From Bacteroidales bacterium (GTDB lineage: Bacteria > Bacteroidota > Bacteroidia > Bacteroidales > UBA932), in the NCBI GenBank assembly GCA_017412645.1, contig JAFPWX010000024.1:1-36122 (forward strand): a stretch of DNA of 36,122 bases. Reading direction: 5' to 3'. Below the pieces are notes generated by a model. That model had not been told where the DNA came from. It did no database searches and saw only the letters and a program-made list of their open reading frames with translations. Shown piece after piece: positions 6,023-14,294 of the stretch. The position numbers and the translations under genes are program-made. Each line of letters begins with the position of its first letter. Position 1 is the first letter of the stretch.

Positions 6023-8398
6023 CTATTCAAAATAATAGTCTTCCACAGAACCGGTCTGCTCCACCGCGTCGGCAATCTCGTCGCCGGTGCAGCTGAGGTC
6101 CAGATTTACTCCCGGAGGAGCGATGAAGCTTTCGTTCGCTCCGAAGCCGAAGCTGCCGTCGGCCACGCATTTCTTCATCCATATACCCCAGATGGGCAGG
6201 GCCATGTTGGCACCGCCGCCGAGGGCGATAGAATTGAAGTGCACCTGACGGTCTTCGCCGCCGACCCATACGCCGGCGGTGATGGACGGGGTGTAGCCGA
6301 TGAACCAGCCGTCGGAGTTGTCGTTGGTGGTGCCGGTCTTGCCGGCGATGTCGCCTTCCAGCCTGTAGGTACCCCGCAGACGGTAGGCGGTTCCGTGATT
6401 CACCACGCCCTCCATGAGGTTGGCCATGAGGTAGGCGGTGCGCTCGCCGATGGCCTCACGCTTGCGGTTGGTGAACTCGCCCAGCACGTTGCCGTCGGCA
6501 TCTTCAATGCGCGTCACGTACATCGGGCTGATGTAAACGCCCTTCGAGGGGAAGGTGTTGTAGGCCGCCACCATTTCGTAGGGAGCGAGGTCTGCCGGAC
6601 CGACGCAGAGGGAGTAGACTTCGTCCACATGGGAGTGGATGCCCATCTTGTGCATCATCTCGGCCATGGCGTGCGGGCCGAACTGCTTCATGAGGTAGGC
6701 GGAGATATTGTTCGACGAGTGCGTGAGACCCCATTTGAGGGTGACGGACTTGCCTATCCATTCGTCTTTGTCGGTGGAACGCGGGGTCCACTCAGTGCCG
6801 TCGGTGGCAAGGAAGCTCTGGGGCACGCAGACGGTGCGGTCGCAGGGACTCATGCCCTCCTGCATAGCCAGGGTGTAGAGGAAGGGCTTGATGGTGGAAC
6901 CAACCTGACGCTTGCCCTGGGACACGTTGTCGTACTTGAACCAGCGGTAGTTGGGCCCGCCCACATAGGCCTTCACGTGGCCCGTGCCGGGCTCCATCGC
7001 CACGAAGCCGCAGCGCAGTATGCCCTTGTAGTAGCGGATGCTGTCGTCCGGAGTCATGACCGTATCCACGTATCCTTTCTTATTATAGGCGAACACGCGC
7101 ATGGGGACCTTTTCCTTGAACTGGGCAAGAACCTCTTCTTCCGGCTTGCCTGCCTTTATCTGAGTGCGGTAGCGGTCGCTCCAGCGGCGGGCGTTCTTCA
7201 TGAGGCGCTCGCGCACGGCGGGCTCGGTGTCGTTCGCGAAGGGCGGATGGTTCTTCCAGCGGAGTTCCTTGTCGAAGGATTTCTGGAGATTGCCTCCCAT
7301 CCATTCGGACACCGCTTCCTCGGCGTACTTCTGCATCTTGTAGTTGATGGTGGTATAGATGCGCAGACCGTCGCGGTCCAGGTCGTAGGGCTCGCCGTTA
7401 GCCTTTTTGTTCTTGTTGAGCCAGCCGTAGAACTCTTCCTGCTCCCAGCGCTGCAGGTCGTACTCGTAGTCCTCTTCGTACTGATAGGAACTGCGCTTGG
7501 GCTTCTGGGCGTTCAGTTCACGGCGCAGCAGGTCGCGGAAATAGGGTGCCAGACCGGCGTTATGGTCCTGCACCTGGAAGTTCAGCACTATGGGCAGGGC
7601 CTGCAGGGAATCCAGCTGGTTCTTGGGGAGATAGAGCCCCTTCTTCTTATAAGAGTTCTGGGCCATGCGGCCGAGCACGAAGTTACGGCGCGACAGGGCC
7701 TTTTCCGGGTTGATGGCGGGGTTGTAGCGGGTGGGCTTGTTCACCATGCCGATGAGGGTGGCGGCCTCCTCGACGTTCACCTCTATCGGGAGCTTGTCGA
7801 AGAAGGTTTCGCTCGCTGCGCGTATGCCGTAGGCGCTGCTGCCGAAGAAGACGGAATTGAGGTACATGTCCACGATCTCCTCCTTGGTGTAGTTGCGCTC
7901 CAGTTTTACCGCGGTGATCCACTCCTTGAGTTTGGTCCAGACCATCACTACGGCGCTCCAGCCGGGTACCTTGCTGTGCACCTCGCGGCGCGGATAGAGG
8001 CTCTTGGCGAGCTGCTGGGTGATGGTGGAGCCGCCTCCCTGGGAGGAGTCGCGCATGAGGAGGGTTTTGAAGAACACTCTCATGAGGCCCTTCGTGTCGA
8101 TGCCTGAGTGGCGGTAGAAGCGGGCGTCTTCCGTGGCGATGGCGGCGTGCACCAGATACGGGGAGAGTTCTTCGTAGCTGACGAAGGTGCGGTTTTCTAT
8201 ATGGAAGGTGGTGAGCACCTGACCGTCGTCCGAAAGCACCTGGGTGGCCAGTTTGCTGTCGGGATGCTCAAGCTCTTCGAAGGACGGGATCCTGGCGAAA
8301 AGCCACACCAGAAGCACCAGCAGGAACACCAGCGCGAAGGGTGCGGCCAGGATAATCCAAAACCATTTGACTATCTTCTTTTTAGTGGAGTCTTTCAT
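6023..8398 (-). CDS. mrcA: Class A penicillin-binding protein 1A (glycosyltransferase/transpeptidase)
   Basis: A bifunctional peptidoglycan synthase of 791 residues. A short cytoplasmic tail is followed by a membrane segment (about 13-36). The GT51 domain has EDARFYRHSG (catalytic E90) and GGGSTITQQLAK (about 121-132). The transpeptidase domain has VGSTIKPF (catalytic Ser near 501, SxxK), HSSNN (SxN) and GKTGTTND (KTG). All catalytic motifs are present. It is the first gene of the minus-strand operon with ddl and prmC. A minus-strand TACTTTTG box at 8418-8425 lies 19 nt before the ATG, in a 52-bp divergent promoter region shared with topA. Confidence 0.96.
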   Translation of the reverse strand: MKDSTKKKIVKWFWIILAAPFALVFLLVLLVWLFARIPSFEELEHPDSKLATQVLSDDGQVLTTFHIENRTFVSYEELSPYLVHAAIATEDARFYRHSGIDTKGLMRVFFKTLLMRDSSQGGGSTITQQLAKSLYPRREVHSKVPGWSAVVMVWTKLKEWITAVKLERNYTKEEIVDMYLNSVFFGSSAYGIRAASETFFDKLPIEVNVEEAATLIGMVNKPTRYNPAINPEKALSRRNFVLGRMAQNSYKKKGLYLPKNQLDSLQALPIVLNFQVQDHNAGLAPYFRDLLRRELNAQKPKRSSYQYEEDYEYDLQRWEQEEFYGWLNKNKKANGEPYDLDRDGLRIYTTINYKMQKYAEEAVSEWMGGNLQKSFDKELRWKNHPPFANDTEPAVRERLMKNARRWSDRYRTQIKAGKPEEEVLAQFKEKVPMRVFAYNKKGYVDTVMTPDDSIRYYKGILRCGFVAMEPGTGHVKAYVGGPNYRWFKYDNVSQGKRQVGSTIKPFLYTLAMQEGMSPCDRTVCVPQSFLATDGTEWTPRSTDKDEWIGKSVTLKWGLTHSSNNISAYLMKQFGPHAMAEMMHKMGIHSHVDEVYSLCVGPADLAPYEMVAAYNTFPSKGVYISPMYVTRIEDADGNVLGEFTNRKREAIGERTAYLMANLMEGVVNHGTAYRLRGTYRLEGDIAGKTGTTNDNSDGWFIGYTPSITAGVWVGGEDRQVHFNSIALGGGANMALPIWGIWMKKCVADGSFGFGANESFIAPPGVNLDLSCTGDEIADAVEQTGSVEDYYFE

Positions 8399-8417
8399 TT
8401 GAGTTTCGCTATGACCA

Positions 8418-8425
8418 CAAAAGTA
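8418..8425 (-). promoter_or_regulatory. -7 promoter box for pbp1A-ddl-prmC
   Basis: Minus-strand TACTTTTG fits TAnnTTTG, 19 nt upstream of the pbp1A ATG and 13 bp from the topA box on the other strand, so the two promoters overlap back to back. Confidence 0.6.
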
Positions 8426-8438
8426 GTGATTTTTTCAC

Positions 8439-8446
8439 TAACTTTG
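8439..8446 (+). promoter_or_regulatory. -7 promoter box for topA
   Basis: TAACTTTG fits TAnnTTTG and ends only 4 nt before the topA ATG, so the transcript should begin at or next to the start codon. Confidence 0.6.
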
Positions 8447-8450
8447 CCGC

Positions 8451-10766
8451 ATGAAAGGAAACAATCTCGTAATTGTCGAGTCGCCTGCGAAGGCAAAAAC
8501 CATACAGCGATTTCTGGGAGAAGACTTCACCGTCAAACCCAGTTTCGGACACATCAGGGACCTCAAGGACAAGACCCTGAGCATAGACCTTGACCACGGC
8601 TTCGCGCCGCAGTACGTGGTGCCCGACGACAAGAAGCGGGTGGTGGCGGACCTCAAGCGCCTGGCAGACAAGGCCGACATCGTGTGGCTCGCTTCCGATG
8701 AGGACCGCGAGGGAGAGGCCATCTCCTGGCATCTTACCGACGCACTCGAAATCCCTAAGGAAAAGACCCGCCGAATAGTCTTCCATGAAATCACCAAAGA
8801 CGCCATCCTGAATGCGGTGAACAACCCGCGCGAGCTGGATATGAACCTCGTTAACGCCCAACAGGCAAGGCGCGTACTGGATCGTCTGGTAGGCTTCGAG
8901 ATCTCGCCCATACTCTGGAAAAAGATAGGCCGCGGGCTTTCGGCAGGCCGCGTGCAGAGCGTCGCCCTCCGTCTCGTGGTGGACCGCGAGCGCGAGATCA
9001 TCGCCTTCACCCCTGAGGCCTACTACCGCATCACCGGCAACTTCAGGATCGCCGGCAAGAGCGGCATCTACGGCAGTCTGGACAAGCACTTCGCCACCGA
9101 AGAGCAGGCCCGCGCCTTCCTGGAAGACAGCAAGGCGTCGACCTATACCATCGAAAACGTGGACCGCAAGGAGGCCGAACGCTGGCCGGCTCCGCCTTTC
9201 ACCACCTCGACCCTCCAGCAGGAGGCGTCGCGCAAGCTGCGCATGCCGGTAAGCGTGACCATGCGCATCGCCCAGAGTCTCTACGAAAAAGGTCTCATTA
9301 CCTACATGCGTACGGACTCCACAAATCTCTCCGCACTCGCGCTCGGAACCGCAAAGAAGTTCATCATCGACCAGTTCGGCCCCGAATACTCCAACCCCCG
9401 TCAGTTCAAGACCCACAGCAAGGGAGCCCAGGAGGCTCACGAAGCCATACGCCCCACCTTCATAGAGAACACCTCCATTAACGGCAATTCGCAGGAGCAG
9501 AAGCTCTATGAGCTCATCTGGAAACGCACGGTAGCGTCGCAGATGGCATCGGCCCGCATGGAGAACACCGAAATCACGGCAGGTATCAGCAACCGGCCGG
9601 AGAAGTTCATCATCCGGGGTGCGAGGATTCTTTTCGACGGTTTCCTGAAACTCTACTCCGAAGGCGTGGACGACGCCCCCGAAGAGGAGAGAACCGCCAT
9701 CCTGCCGGAAATCTCCAAAGGCGACACCGCCACTGCCGTCCAGATGAAGGCCGAGTGCAAGTTCACCAAGGCCCCCTACCGCTATTCCGAGGCCACGCTG
9801 GTGAAGAAACTCGAGGAGCTGGGTATAGGCCGTCCGAGCACCTACGCCCCCACCATTTCCACCCTTACCACAGGCCGCGGCTATCTGGTTCGCGGCGGCA
9901 AGGACGGCACCAAGGTACAGGTACGCAACCTCAGCCTCAAGGGAGACGAGATCAGCGTATCCACCAAGACCGAAACCATAGGCGAGGAGCACGGAAAGCT
10001 GCTCCCGCAGGAGGTGGGAATGATTGTAACCGACTATCTGGTGCAGCACTTCCCGGACATCCTGGACTACGATTTTACCGCCAACGTGGAGAAGGACTTC
10101 GATATTATCGCCGAAGGCGGAAAGGTGTGGAACGATGTGATCAAGACATTCTACGATCCCTTCCATAAGGAGGTGGACGCCGATATGCACGACGGTCAGT
10201 ACAGCAAGGTGGAGCGTCTGCTCGGAACGGATCCTGTGAGCGGCGAACCCATCAGCGCGAAATTCGGTCAGTACGGTGCTTACGTACAGAAGGGCGAAGG
10301 CGAGAACCGCCAGTTCGCCAATCTCGCCGAAGGCCAGCTCATCGAAACCATCACACTCGAAGAGGCACTGCAGTTGTTCGCCCTCCCGCGCACGGTGGGC
10401 AGCTACGAAGGCTCCGACATCGTGGCCATGAAGGGCAGGTTCGGTCCGTATCTCAAATGGAACTCTCAGAACTTCTCCCTCCCCAGGGGCAAGGATCCCC
10501 TAAAGGTGACGCTGGAGGAATGCATCGCCATAGTCGCGGCACAGAAGGACAAGCCGGCCGCGGGCGAGCCACTGGCCGAATTCGGAGACATAAAGGTACT
10601 CTCCGGCCGCTACGGCAACTACATCAAGTACAACGGCAGCAACTACCGTATCCCGAGGAACACCAAACCGGAGGAACTTACGGAGGAATTCTGCAGGCGC
10701 ATCATCAGCGAAGGGGCACCCACTTCGTCCGGCAAGAAATTCCATAAACGCTTCAGCAAGAAATGA
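8451..10766 (+). CDS. topA: DNA topoisomerase I (type IA)
   Basis: Relaxes negatively supercoiled DNA by cutting one strand. The 771-residue protein has the TOPRIM domain from residue 7 (VIVESPAKAKTI) with the acidic DEDREGEAISWHL (about 83-95). The catalytic tyrosine is Y285 in LITYMRTDST. The C-terminus has several TOPRIM-associated repeats (FGQYGAYVQKG, KGRFGPYLKWN, LSGRYGNYIKYNGSNYRIP) instead of Cys4 zinc fingers, the usual form in Bacteroidota. The last bases overlap the lrp start (ATGA), so the two genes are co-translated. Confidence 0.97.
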   Translation: MKGNNLVIVESPAKAKTIQRFLGEDFTVKPSFGHIRDLKDKTLSIDLDHGFAPQYVVPDDKKRVVADLKRLADKADIVWLASDEDREGEAISWHLTDALEIPKEKTRRIVFHEITKDAILNAVNNPRELDMNLVNAQQARRVLDRLVGFEISPILWKKIGRGLSAGRVQSVALRLVVDREREIIAFTPEAYYRITGNFRIAGKSGIYGSLDKHFATEEQARAFLEDSKASTYTIENVDRKEAERWPAPPFTTSTLQQEASRKLRMPVSVTMRIAQSLYEKGLITYMRTDSTNLSALALGTAKKFIIDQFGPEYSNPRQFKTHSKGAQEAHEAIRPTFIENTSINGNSQEQKLYELIWKRTVASQMASARMENTEITAGISNRPEKFIIRGARILFDGFLKLYSEGVDDAPEEERTAILPEISKGDTATAVQMKAECKFTKAPYRYSEATLVKKLEELGIGRPSTYAPTISTLTTGRGYLVRGGKDGTKVQVRNLSLKGDEISVSTKTETIGEEHGKLLPQEVGMIVTDYLVQHFPDILDYDFTANVEKDFDIIAEGGKVWNDVIKTFYDPFHKEVDADMHDGQYSKVERLLGTDPVSGEPISAKFGQYGAYVQKGEGENRQFANLAEGQLIETITLEEALQLFALPRTVGSYEGSDIVAMKGRFGPYLKWNSQNFSLPRGKDPLKVTLEECIAIVAAQKDKPAAGEPLAEFGDIKVLSGRYGNYIKYNGSNYRIPRNTKPEELTEEFCRRIISEGAPTSSGKKFHKRFSKK

Positions 10767-11224
10767 AGTACAATATAGATGATATAGACAGGAGAATACT
10801 CTACCTCCTGATCAAGGACGCCAGGGCTCCTTTCCTGGAAATCGCCCGCGAGGTGGGCATCTCCGGCACGGCCATCCATCAGAGGGTCGAGAGGCTCCGC
10901 GAAAAGGGTGTGATCACAGGTTCCCAGGTGCTGGTGGAACCCACCGCCATAGGTCTCAATGTGTGCGCCTTCGTGAACGTTGCCGTAACCGAAGCCGGAA
11001 AGCTCGGAGATGTCATCAAGGCCCTGAAGGAAATCCCGGAAGTGGTTGAATGCCACTTTATTACGGGCAAGTATTCACTGTTCGTGAAGATTTATTGCCG
11101 CGATAACGCCCACCTGATGGAGGTACTCATGGGCCGCATCCGCAATATCCCCTGCGTTCAGGGTACCGAAACCATGATCTCGCTGGAAGAGGCTTTCCAG
11201 CGCCAGGTCTGGGTGAAGGAATAA
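10763..11224 (+). CDS. Lrp/AsnC-family transcriptional regulator
   Basis: A 153-residue protein with an N-terminal winged HTH (IDDIDRRILYLLIKDARAPFLEIAREVGISGTAIHQRVERLREKGVI, about 5-52) and a C-terminal RAM ligand-binding domain (about 65-145, CHFITGKYSLFVKIYCRDNAHLMEVL). These proteins form octamers and respond to amino acids. The effector and targets cannot be read from the sequence. It is coupled to topA by a 4-bp overlap and may be transcribed with it. The gene is followed after 10 bp by the end of the convergent ispD. Confidence 0.93.
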   Translation: MKYNIDDIDRRILYLLIKDARAPFLEIAREVGISGTAIHQRVERLREKGVITGSQVLVEPTAIGLNVCAFVNVAVTEAGKLGDVIKALKEIPEVVECHFITGKYSLFVKIYCRDNAHLMEVLMGRIRNIPCVQGTETMISLEEAFQRQVWVKE

Positions 11225-11236
11225 GGCGCGCCGCCT
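11224..11236. terminator. Short GC hairpin between convergent lrp and ispD
   Basis: AGGCG and CGCCT form a 5-bp stem with a 3-nt loop that takes in the last base of the lrp stop codon and the first bases of the ispD stop codon. No clear T-run follows on either strand, so terminator function is only suggested by position. Confidence 0.3.
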
Positions 11237-11903
11237 AAAGCATCAGCTCCGCCATCCGCAAGTCTTCCGGAGTCGTAATCTTGAAATTCAGTTTTTCCCC
11301 CGGGAAAAGGTCCACCGGGATGCCGAAGGCTGCCGCGACGGAGGCGTCGTCGGTATAGTCTTCGCGGTAGCCAATTCCGAAGTAGGCCGCACGGATGTCT
11401 TCGCTGCGGAAGATCTGGGGCGTCTGCACCGCCACAAGGCCGGTCCTGTCCGGGCCGATGCCGGGGGTCTCACGGAATTTGAGGGTGTCTGTTACGGGAA
11501 GGGCCGGGATGAGCGCGCGATGCTCCGCCATTACGGCGAACATGTCTTTGATGAGATTGGACGACACCAGCGGTCGCACTCCGTCATGAATGGCCACCAG
11601 GGCGCCGTCGGGCACCTTTTCAAGCGCCGCCCGCACCGAGTGGAAACGGGTGATTCCGCCGGCAGTGATGATTTGCGGAGTGTTGAAGACATGCTCCTGG
11701 CAGAGCTCTTTCCATCGGGCCGTTTCCCCGGACGGCAGCACGGTGATGACCTTGATTCCCGGAACGGCGGTTGTAAATGCGGAAATGCTCCTCTGGAGGA
11801 CGGGTACGCCGCCAAGCGGCAGGAACTGCTTGGGCACGTCGGAACCGAAGCGGGTGCCGCTTCCGCCGCCGAGGGCGATGAGATATTTTTTTCTTTCCTC
11901 CAA
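11235..11903 (-). CDS. ispD: 2-C-methyl-D-erythritol 4-phosphate cytidylyltransferase
   Basis: IspD makes CDP-methylerythritol from MEP and CTP in the non-mevalonate isoprenoid pathway. The CTP-binding start KKYLIALGGGSGTRFGSDVPKQFLPLGGVPV, the VAIHDGVRPLVS motif and TDTLKF/VQTPQIFR are all present. The reading frame extends to 11984, but the family fold starts at about 11895. I choose TTG at 11903, giving 222 residues, because a minus-strand TACATTTG -7 box at 11911-11918 ends 7 nt before it and no in-frame ATG exists nearby. The upstream extension would run into the mreB start. No ispF is fused or adjacent. Confidence 0.92.
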   Translation of the reverse strand: MEERKKYLIALGGGSGTRFGSDVPKQFLPLGGVPVLQRSISAFTTAVPGIKVITVLPSGETARWKELCQEHVFNTPQIITAGGITRFHSVRAALEKVPDGALVAIHDGVRPLVSSNLIKDMFAVMAEHRALIPALPVTDTLKFRETPGIGPDRTGLVAVQTPQIFRSEDIRAAYFGIGYREDYTDDASVAAAFGIPVDLFPGEKLNFKITTPEDLRMAELML

Positions 11904-11910
11904 GGTATGG

Positions 11911-11918
11911 CAAATGTA
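11911..11918 (-). promoter_or_regulatory. -7 promoter box for ispD
   Basis: Minus-strand TACATTTG is 7 nt before the proposed TTG start, so the mRNA should be nearly leaderless. It lies 12 bp from the mreB box on the other strand. Confidence 0.55.
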
Positions 11919-11930
11919 GTCATTTTTACT

Positions 11931-11938
11931 TAAATTTG
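11931..11938 (+). promoter_or_regulatory. -7 promoter box for the mre operon
   Basis: TAAATTTG fits TAnnTTTG and lies 26 nt before the mreB ATG, leaving a normal short leader. Confidence 0.6.
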
Positions 11939-11964
11939 TCTGCTTAATAATCCCAACGACCCAA

Positions 11965-12990
11965 ATGGCATTTTTCTCTCTCAATCAGGAACTCGCAATA
12001 GACCTCGGAACGGCCAACACCGTCATCTATCAGAACGACCAGATAGTGCTGGACGAGCCGAGCATAGTGGCTATCGACAATAACAGCGGCAAGTGCATCG
12101 CCATCGGCCGACAGGCCAAGCTTATGCACGAGCGCAGCAACCCGGGCATCAAGACCATACGGCCCCTTCGCGACGGAGTGATCGCTGACTTCAACGCCGC
12201 GGAGATGATGATACGTGGTTTCATCAAGCATGTGAACAGCAAGCACCGCACCCTCTTCACCCCCAACCTCAAGGTGGTGGTAGGCATCCCTTCGGGCAGC
12301 ACGGAAGTTGAAATCAGGGCTGTGCGCGACTCTTCCGAGCATGCCGGCGGACGCGACGTGTACCTGGTGTACGAGCCCATGGCGGCAGCCCTCGGTATCG
12401 GCCTTGAAGTGCTTCAGCCGAAGGGAAGCATGGTGGTCGACATCGGCGGCGGCACCACCGAAATCGCAGTCATCTCCCTGGGCGGCCTGGTGCTGCAGGA
12501 CAGCATCCGTACCGCAGGCGACGTGTTCACCAGCGACATCCAGTATTACCTGCGTCAGCAGCACAATATCAAGGTGGGTGAAATCACCGCCGAGAAGATC
12601 AAGATCGCAGTCGGAGCGGTTATTCCGGATCTCGACGGCGAGGCGCCGGAGCCCTATGTGGTGCGCGGCCCGAACCTCATGACCGCCCATCCCGTGGAGG
12701 CTACCATCACCCACGAGGAAATAGCCCACTGCCTGGACAAGAGCATAGCCAAGATAGAGACGAGCATACTCCATGTGCTGGAGATGACTCCGCCGGAGCT
12801 CTACTCCGATATCGTGGAGAACGGCATCTTCCTCAGCGGAGGCGGCGCGCTCCTGCGCGGTCTCGACAAACGTCTCACCGACAAGGTGAACATCCAGTTC
12901 CATGTGGCCGAAGACCCTCTTCACGCGGTGGCCCGCGGAACCTGCATGGCTCTCAAGAATACCGAAAGCTATCCCTTCCTCATGCGCTAG
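11965..12990 (+). CDS. mreB: Rod shape-determining protein MreB
   Basis: An actin-like ATPase that forms membrane-associated filaments and directs lateral wall synthesis. The 341-residue protein has phosphate 1 IDLGTANTVIY (about 13-23), the phosphate 2 motif VDIGGGTTEIAVISLGG (about 158-174) and the adenosine motif FLSGGGALLRGLDKRL near residue 290. The length equals the family norm. It is the first gene of mreB-mreC-mreD-mrdA-rodA, with 3 bp to mreC, and has its own promoter box at 11931. Confidence 0.97.
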   Translation: MAFFSLNQELAIDLGTANTVIYQNDQIVLDEPSIVAIDNNSGKCIAIGRQAKLMHERSNPGIKTIRPLRDGVIADFNAAEMMIRGFIKHVNSKHRTLFTPNLKVVVGIPSGSTEVEIRAVRDSSEHAGGRDVYLVYEPMAAALGIGLEVLQPKGSMVVDIGGGTTEIAVISLGGLVLQDSIRTAGDVFTSDIQYYLRQQHNIKVGEITAEKIKIAVGAVIPDLDGEAPEPYVVRGPNLMTAHPVEATITHEEIAHCLDKSIAKIETSILHVLEMTPPELYSDIVENGIFLSGGGALLRGLDKRLTDKVNIQFHVAEDPLHAVARGTCMALKNTESYPFLMR

Positions 12991-12993
12991 CTT

Positions 12994-13809
12994 ATGGCCG
13001 GCAAAGGACAGGGCTGGGTACTGGGCGCGGCAACCTTCATCGTTTTGGAGATTGCCGCCGTCTTTATGCTCTCCGGCAGCCGCAGCCTTCAGGATGTGTG
13101 GATGAACCGTGCCACCCACAGGGTGCTGGCGGCGATATGGAGCGGAGGGGAAAGCGTGCGCAGCTGGTGGTCGCTCCGGGAACAGAACCGGGTGCTGGCG
13201 GAGGAGAATCTGCTCTTGGCGGAAGCGCTGCGCAGGCTCGAAGGGCAGAAGACGGCCCTTTCCGGAGCCGTAGCCGATACGGTTACCGGGAACTGGCGCT
13301 TCACTCCCGCCACCATCGTCAAGATGAGCCGCAACTCGCAGCACAACTACATCATCCTGGACAAGGGAACGGCCGATGGCATCGTCCCGCGCAGCGGCAT
13401 CGTCACCCCGGCAGGGGTTGTCGGAATCGTGAACGCCGTGGACGAGCACTTCTGCTACGGCATCACCCTGCAGAACGCCCTCGTGAGCGTTAGCGCGCGC
13501 ATAGGGCACGACGGAACCGTGGCTCCGCTCGAATGGGACGGCCTTCACAGCCGGGGAGCCGTTCTCAAGAACCTGCCGGCGCATCTCGAGACAGCCCCCG
13601 GGGACACGGTCTGGACCAGCGGATTCTCCGGCATCTTCCCTCCGGATATCCCCCTGGGAATCACGGGAGGAAGCCGCCTTGTGGACGGAGCCGTGAAGGA
13701 AATGAAAGTGGAACTGTTCCTAGATTTCGGGGCGCTGCGGCACGTGACCGTGGTGGAGAATCTGGACCGGGAAGAAATCAAAAGGCTTGAAGGAGGGGCC
13801 GGAGAGTGA
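12994..13809 (+). CDS. mreC: Rod shape-determining protein MreC
   Basis: A 271-residue bitopic protein that links MreB to periplasmic PBP2. It has an N-terminal membrane helix (GAATFIVLEIAAVFMLSG, about 10-27), a coiled coil (SLREQNRVLAEENLLLAEALRRLEG, about 55-80), then the two beta-barrel domains (LDKGTADGIVPRSGIVTPAGVVGIV at about 125-150, and GDTVWTSGFSGIFPPDIPLGI). The last 4 bases overlap the GTG start of mreD. Confidence 0.94.
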   Translation: MAGKGQGWVLGAATFIVLEIAAVFMLSGSRSLQDVWMNRATHRVLAAIWSGGESVRSWWSLREQNRVLAEENLLLAEALRRLEGQKTALSGAVADTVTGNWRFTPATIVKMSRNSQHNYIILDKGTADGIVPRSGIVTPAGVVGIVNAVDEHFCYGITLQNALVSVSARIGHDGTVAPLEWDGLHSRGAVLKNLPAHLETAPGDTVWTSGFSGIFPPDIPLGITGGSRLVDGAVKEMKVELFLDFGALRHVTVVENLDREEIKRLEGGAGE

Positions 13810-14294
13810 AAGACCGTTATTGGCTGATATACCTCCTGCTGGTTGCAGTGCAGATTGTCCTGGGGAACTTTCTGAACCTGGGACAGCTCATCACGGTGTG
13901 TCTGCTGCCTCTTCTGGTGCTGAGCCTGCCTGTGAAATACAGTACGCCTAAGGTCCTGCTCATCACCTTTGCCACCGCCATGATAGTGGACCTTCTGACT
14001 CACGGAATCCCGGGGCTGGGCACGGTAGCCCTGCTGCCTGTGGCCGCAGGCAGGCGCTGGATTATCCAGGCGGTGTTCGGCGACGAACTCTACGCCCGCG
14101 GGGAAGACCTGTCGGTGCATAAACAGGGCGTGCCCAAAATCGCCCTGGCGGTTCTGTTGGCCACTGCGGTTTATTTCGCAGTGTTCGTATGGGTCGATGC
14201 CGCCGGCACCCGGAGCCTCGGCTTCTGCACCCTGCGCTGGCTGCTCTCCACTCTCGTGAGCACTCTCCTGGAAATCCTTCTGCTATGGAAATAA
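13806..14294 (+). CDS. mreD: Rod shape-determining protein MreD
   Basis: A 162-residue polytopic membrane protein of the elongasome, with about five hydrophobic segments (starting YWLIYLLLVAVQIVLGNFL). Sequence conservation in this family is weak, so the call rests on size, hydrophobicity and its place between mreC and mrdA. GTG start at 13806, within the mreC stop (GTGA). It overlaps the PBP2 gene by 10 bp. Confidence 0.88.
   Translation: MKDRYWLIYLLLVAVQIVLGNFLNLGQLITVCLLPLLVLSLPVKYSTPKVLLITFATAMIVDLLTHGIPGLGTVALLPVAAGRRWIIQAVFGDELYARGEDLSVHKQGVPKIALAVLLATAVYFAVFVWVDAAGTRSLGFCTLRWLLSTLVSTLLEILLLWK

Noticed and set aside
5981-8107. A 708-codon open frame on the plus strand opposite pbp1A
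   Set aside because: It is the antisense of a gene with all catalytic motifs. High GC and strong codon bias keep the opposite frame open, and its His/Val/Gly-rich product resembles no protein.
8409-10190. A 593-codon minus-strand frame opposite topA
   Set aside because: Same reason: topA is complete with TOPRIM and catalytic Tyr motifs, and the antisense product has no recognisable fold. Similar long antisense frames over mreB/mreC (11944-13584), mrdA (14906-16177), thrA (21163-22542) and glpK (28821-30071) were dropped for the same cause.
14189-14284. N-terminal extension of PBP2
   Set aside because: The added residues lie within mreD and lack PBP2 similarity; the membrane helix follows naturally from ATG 14285.
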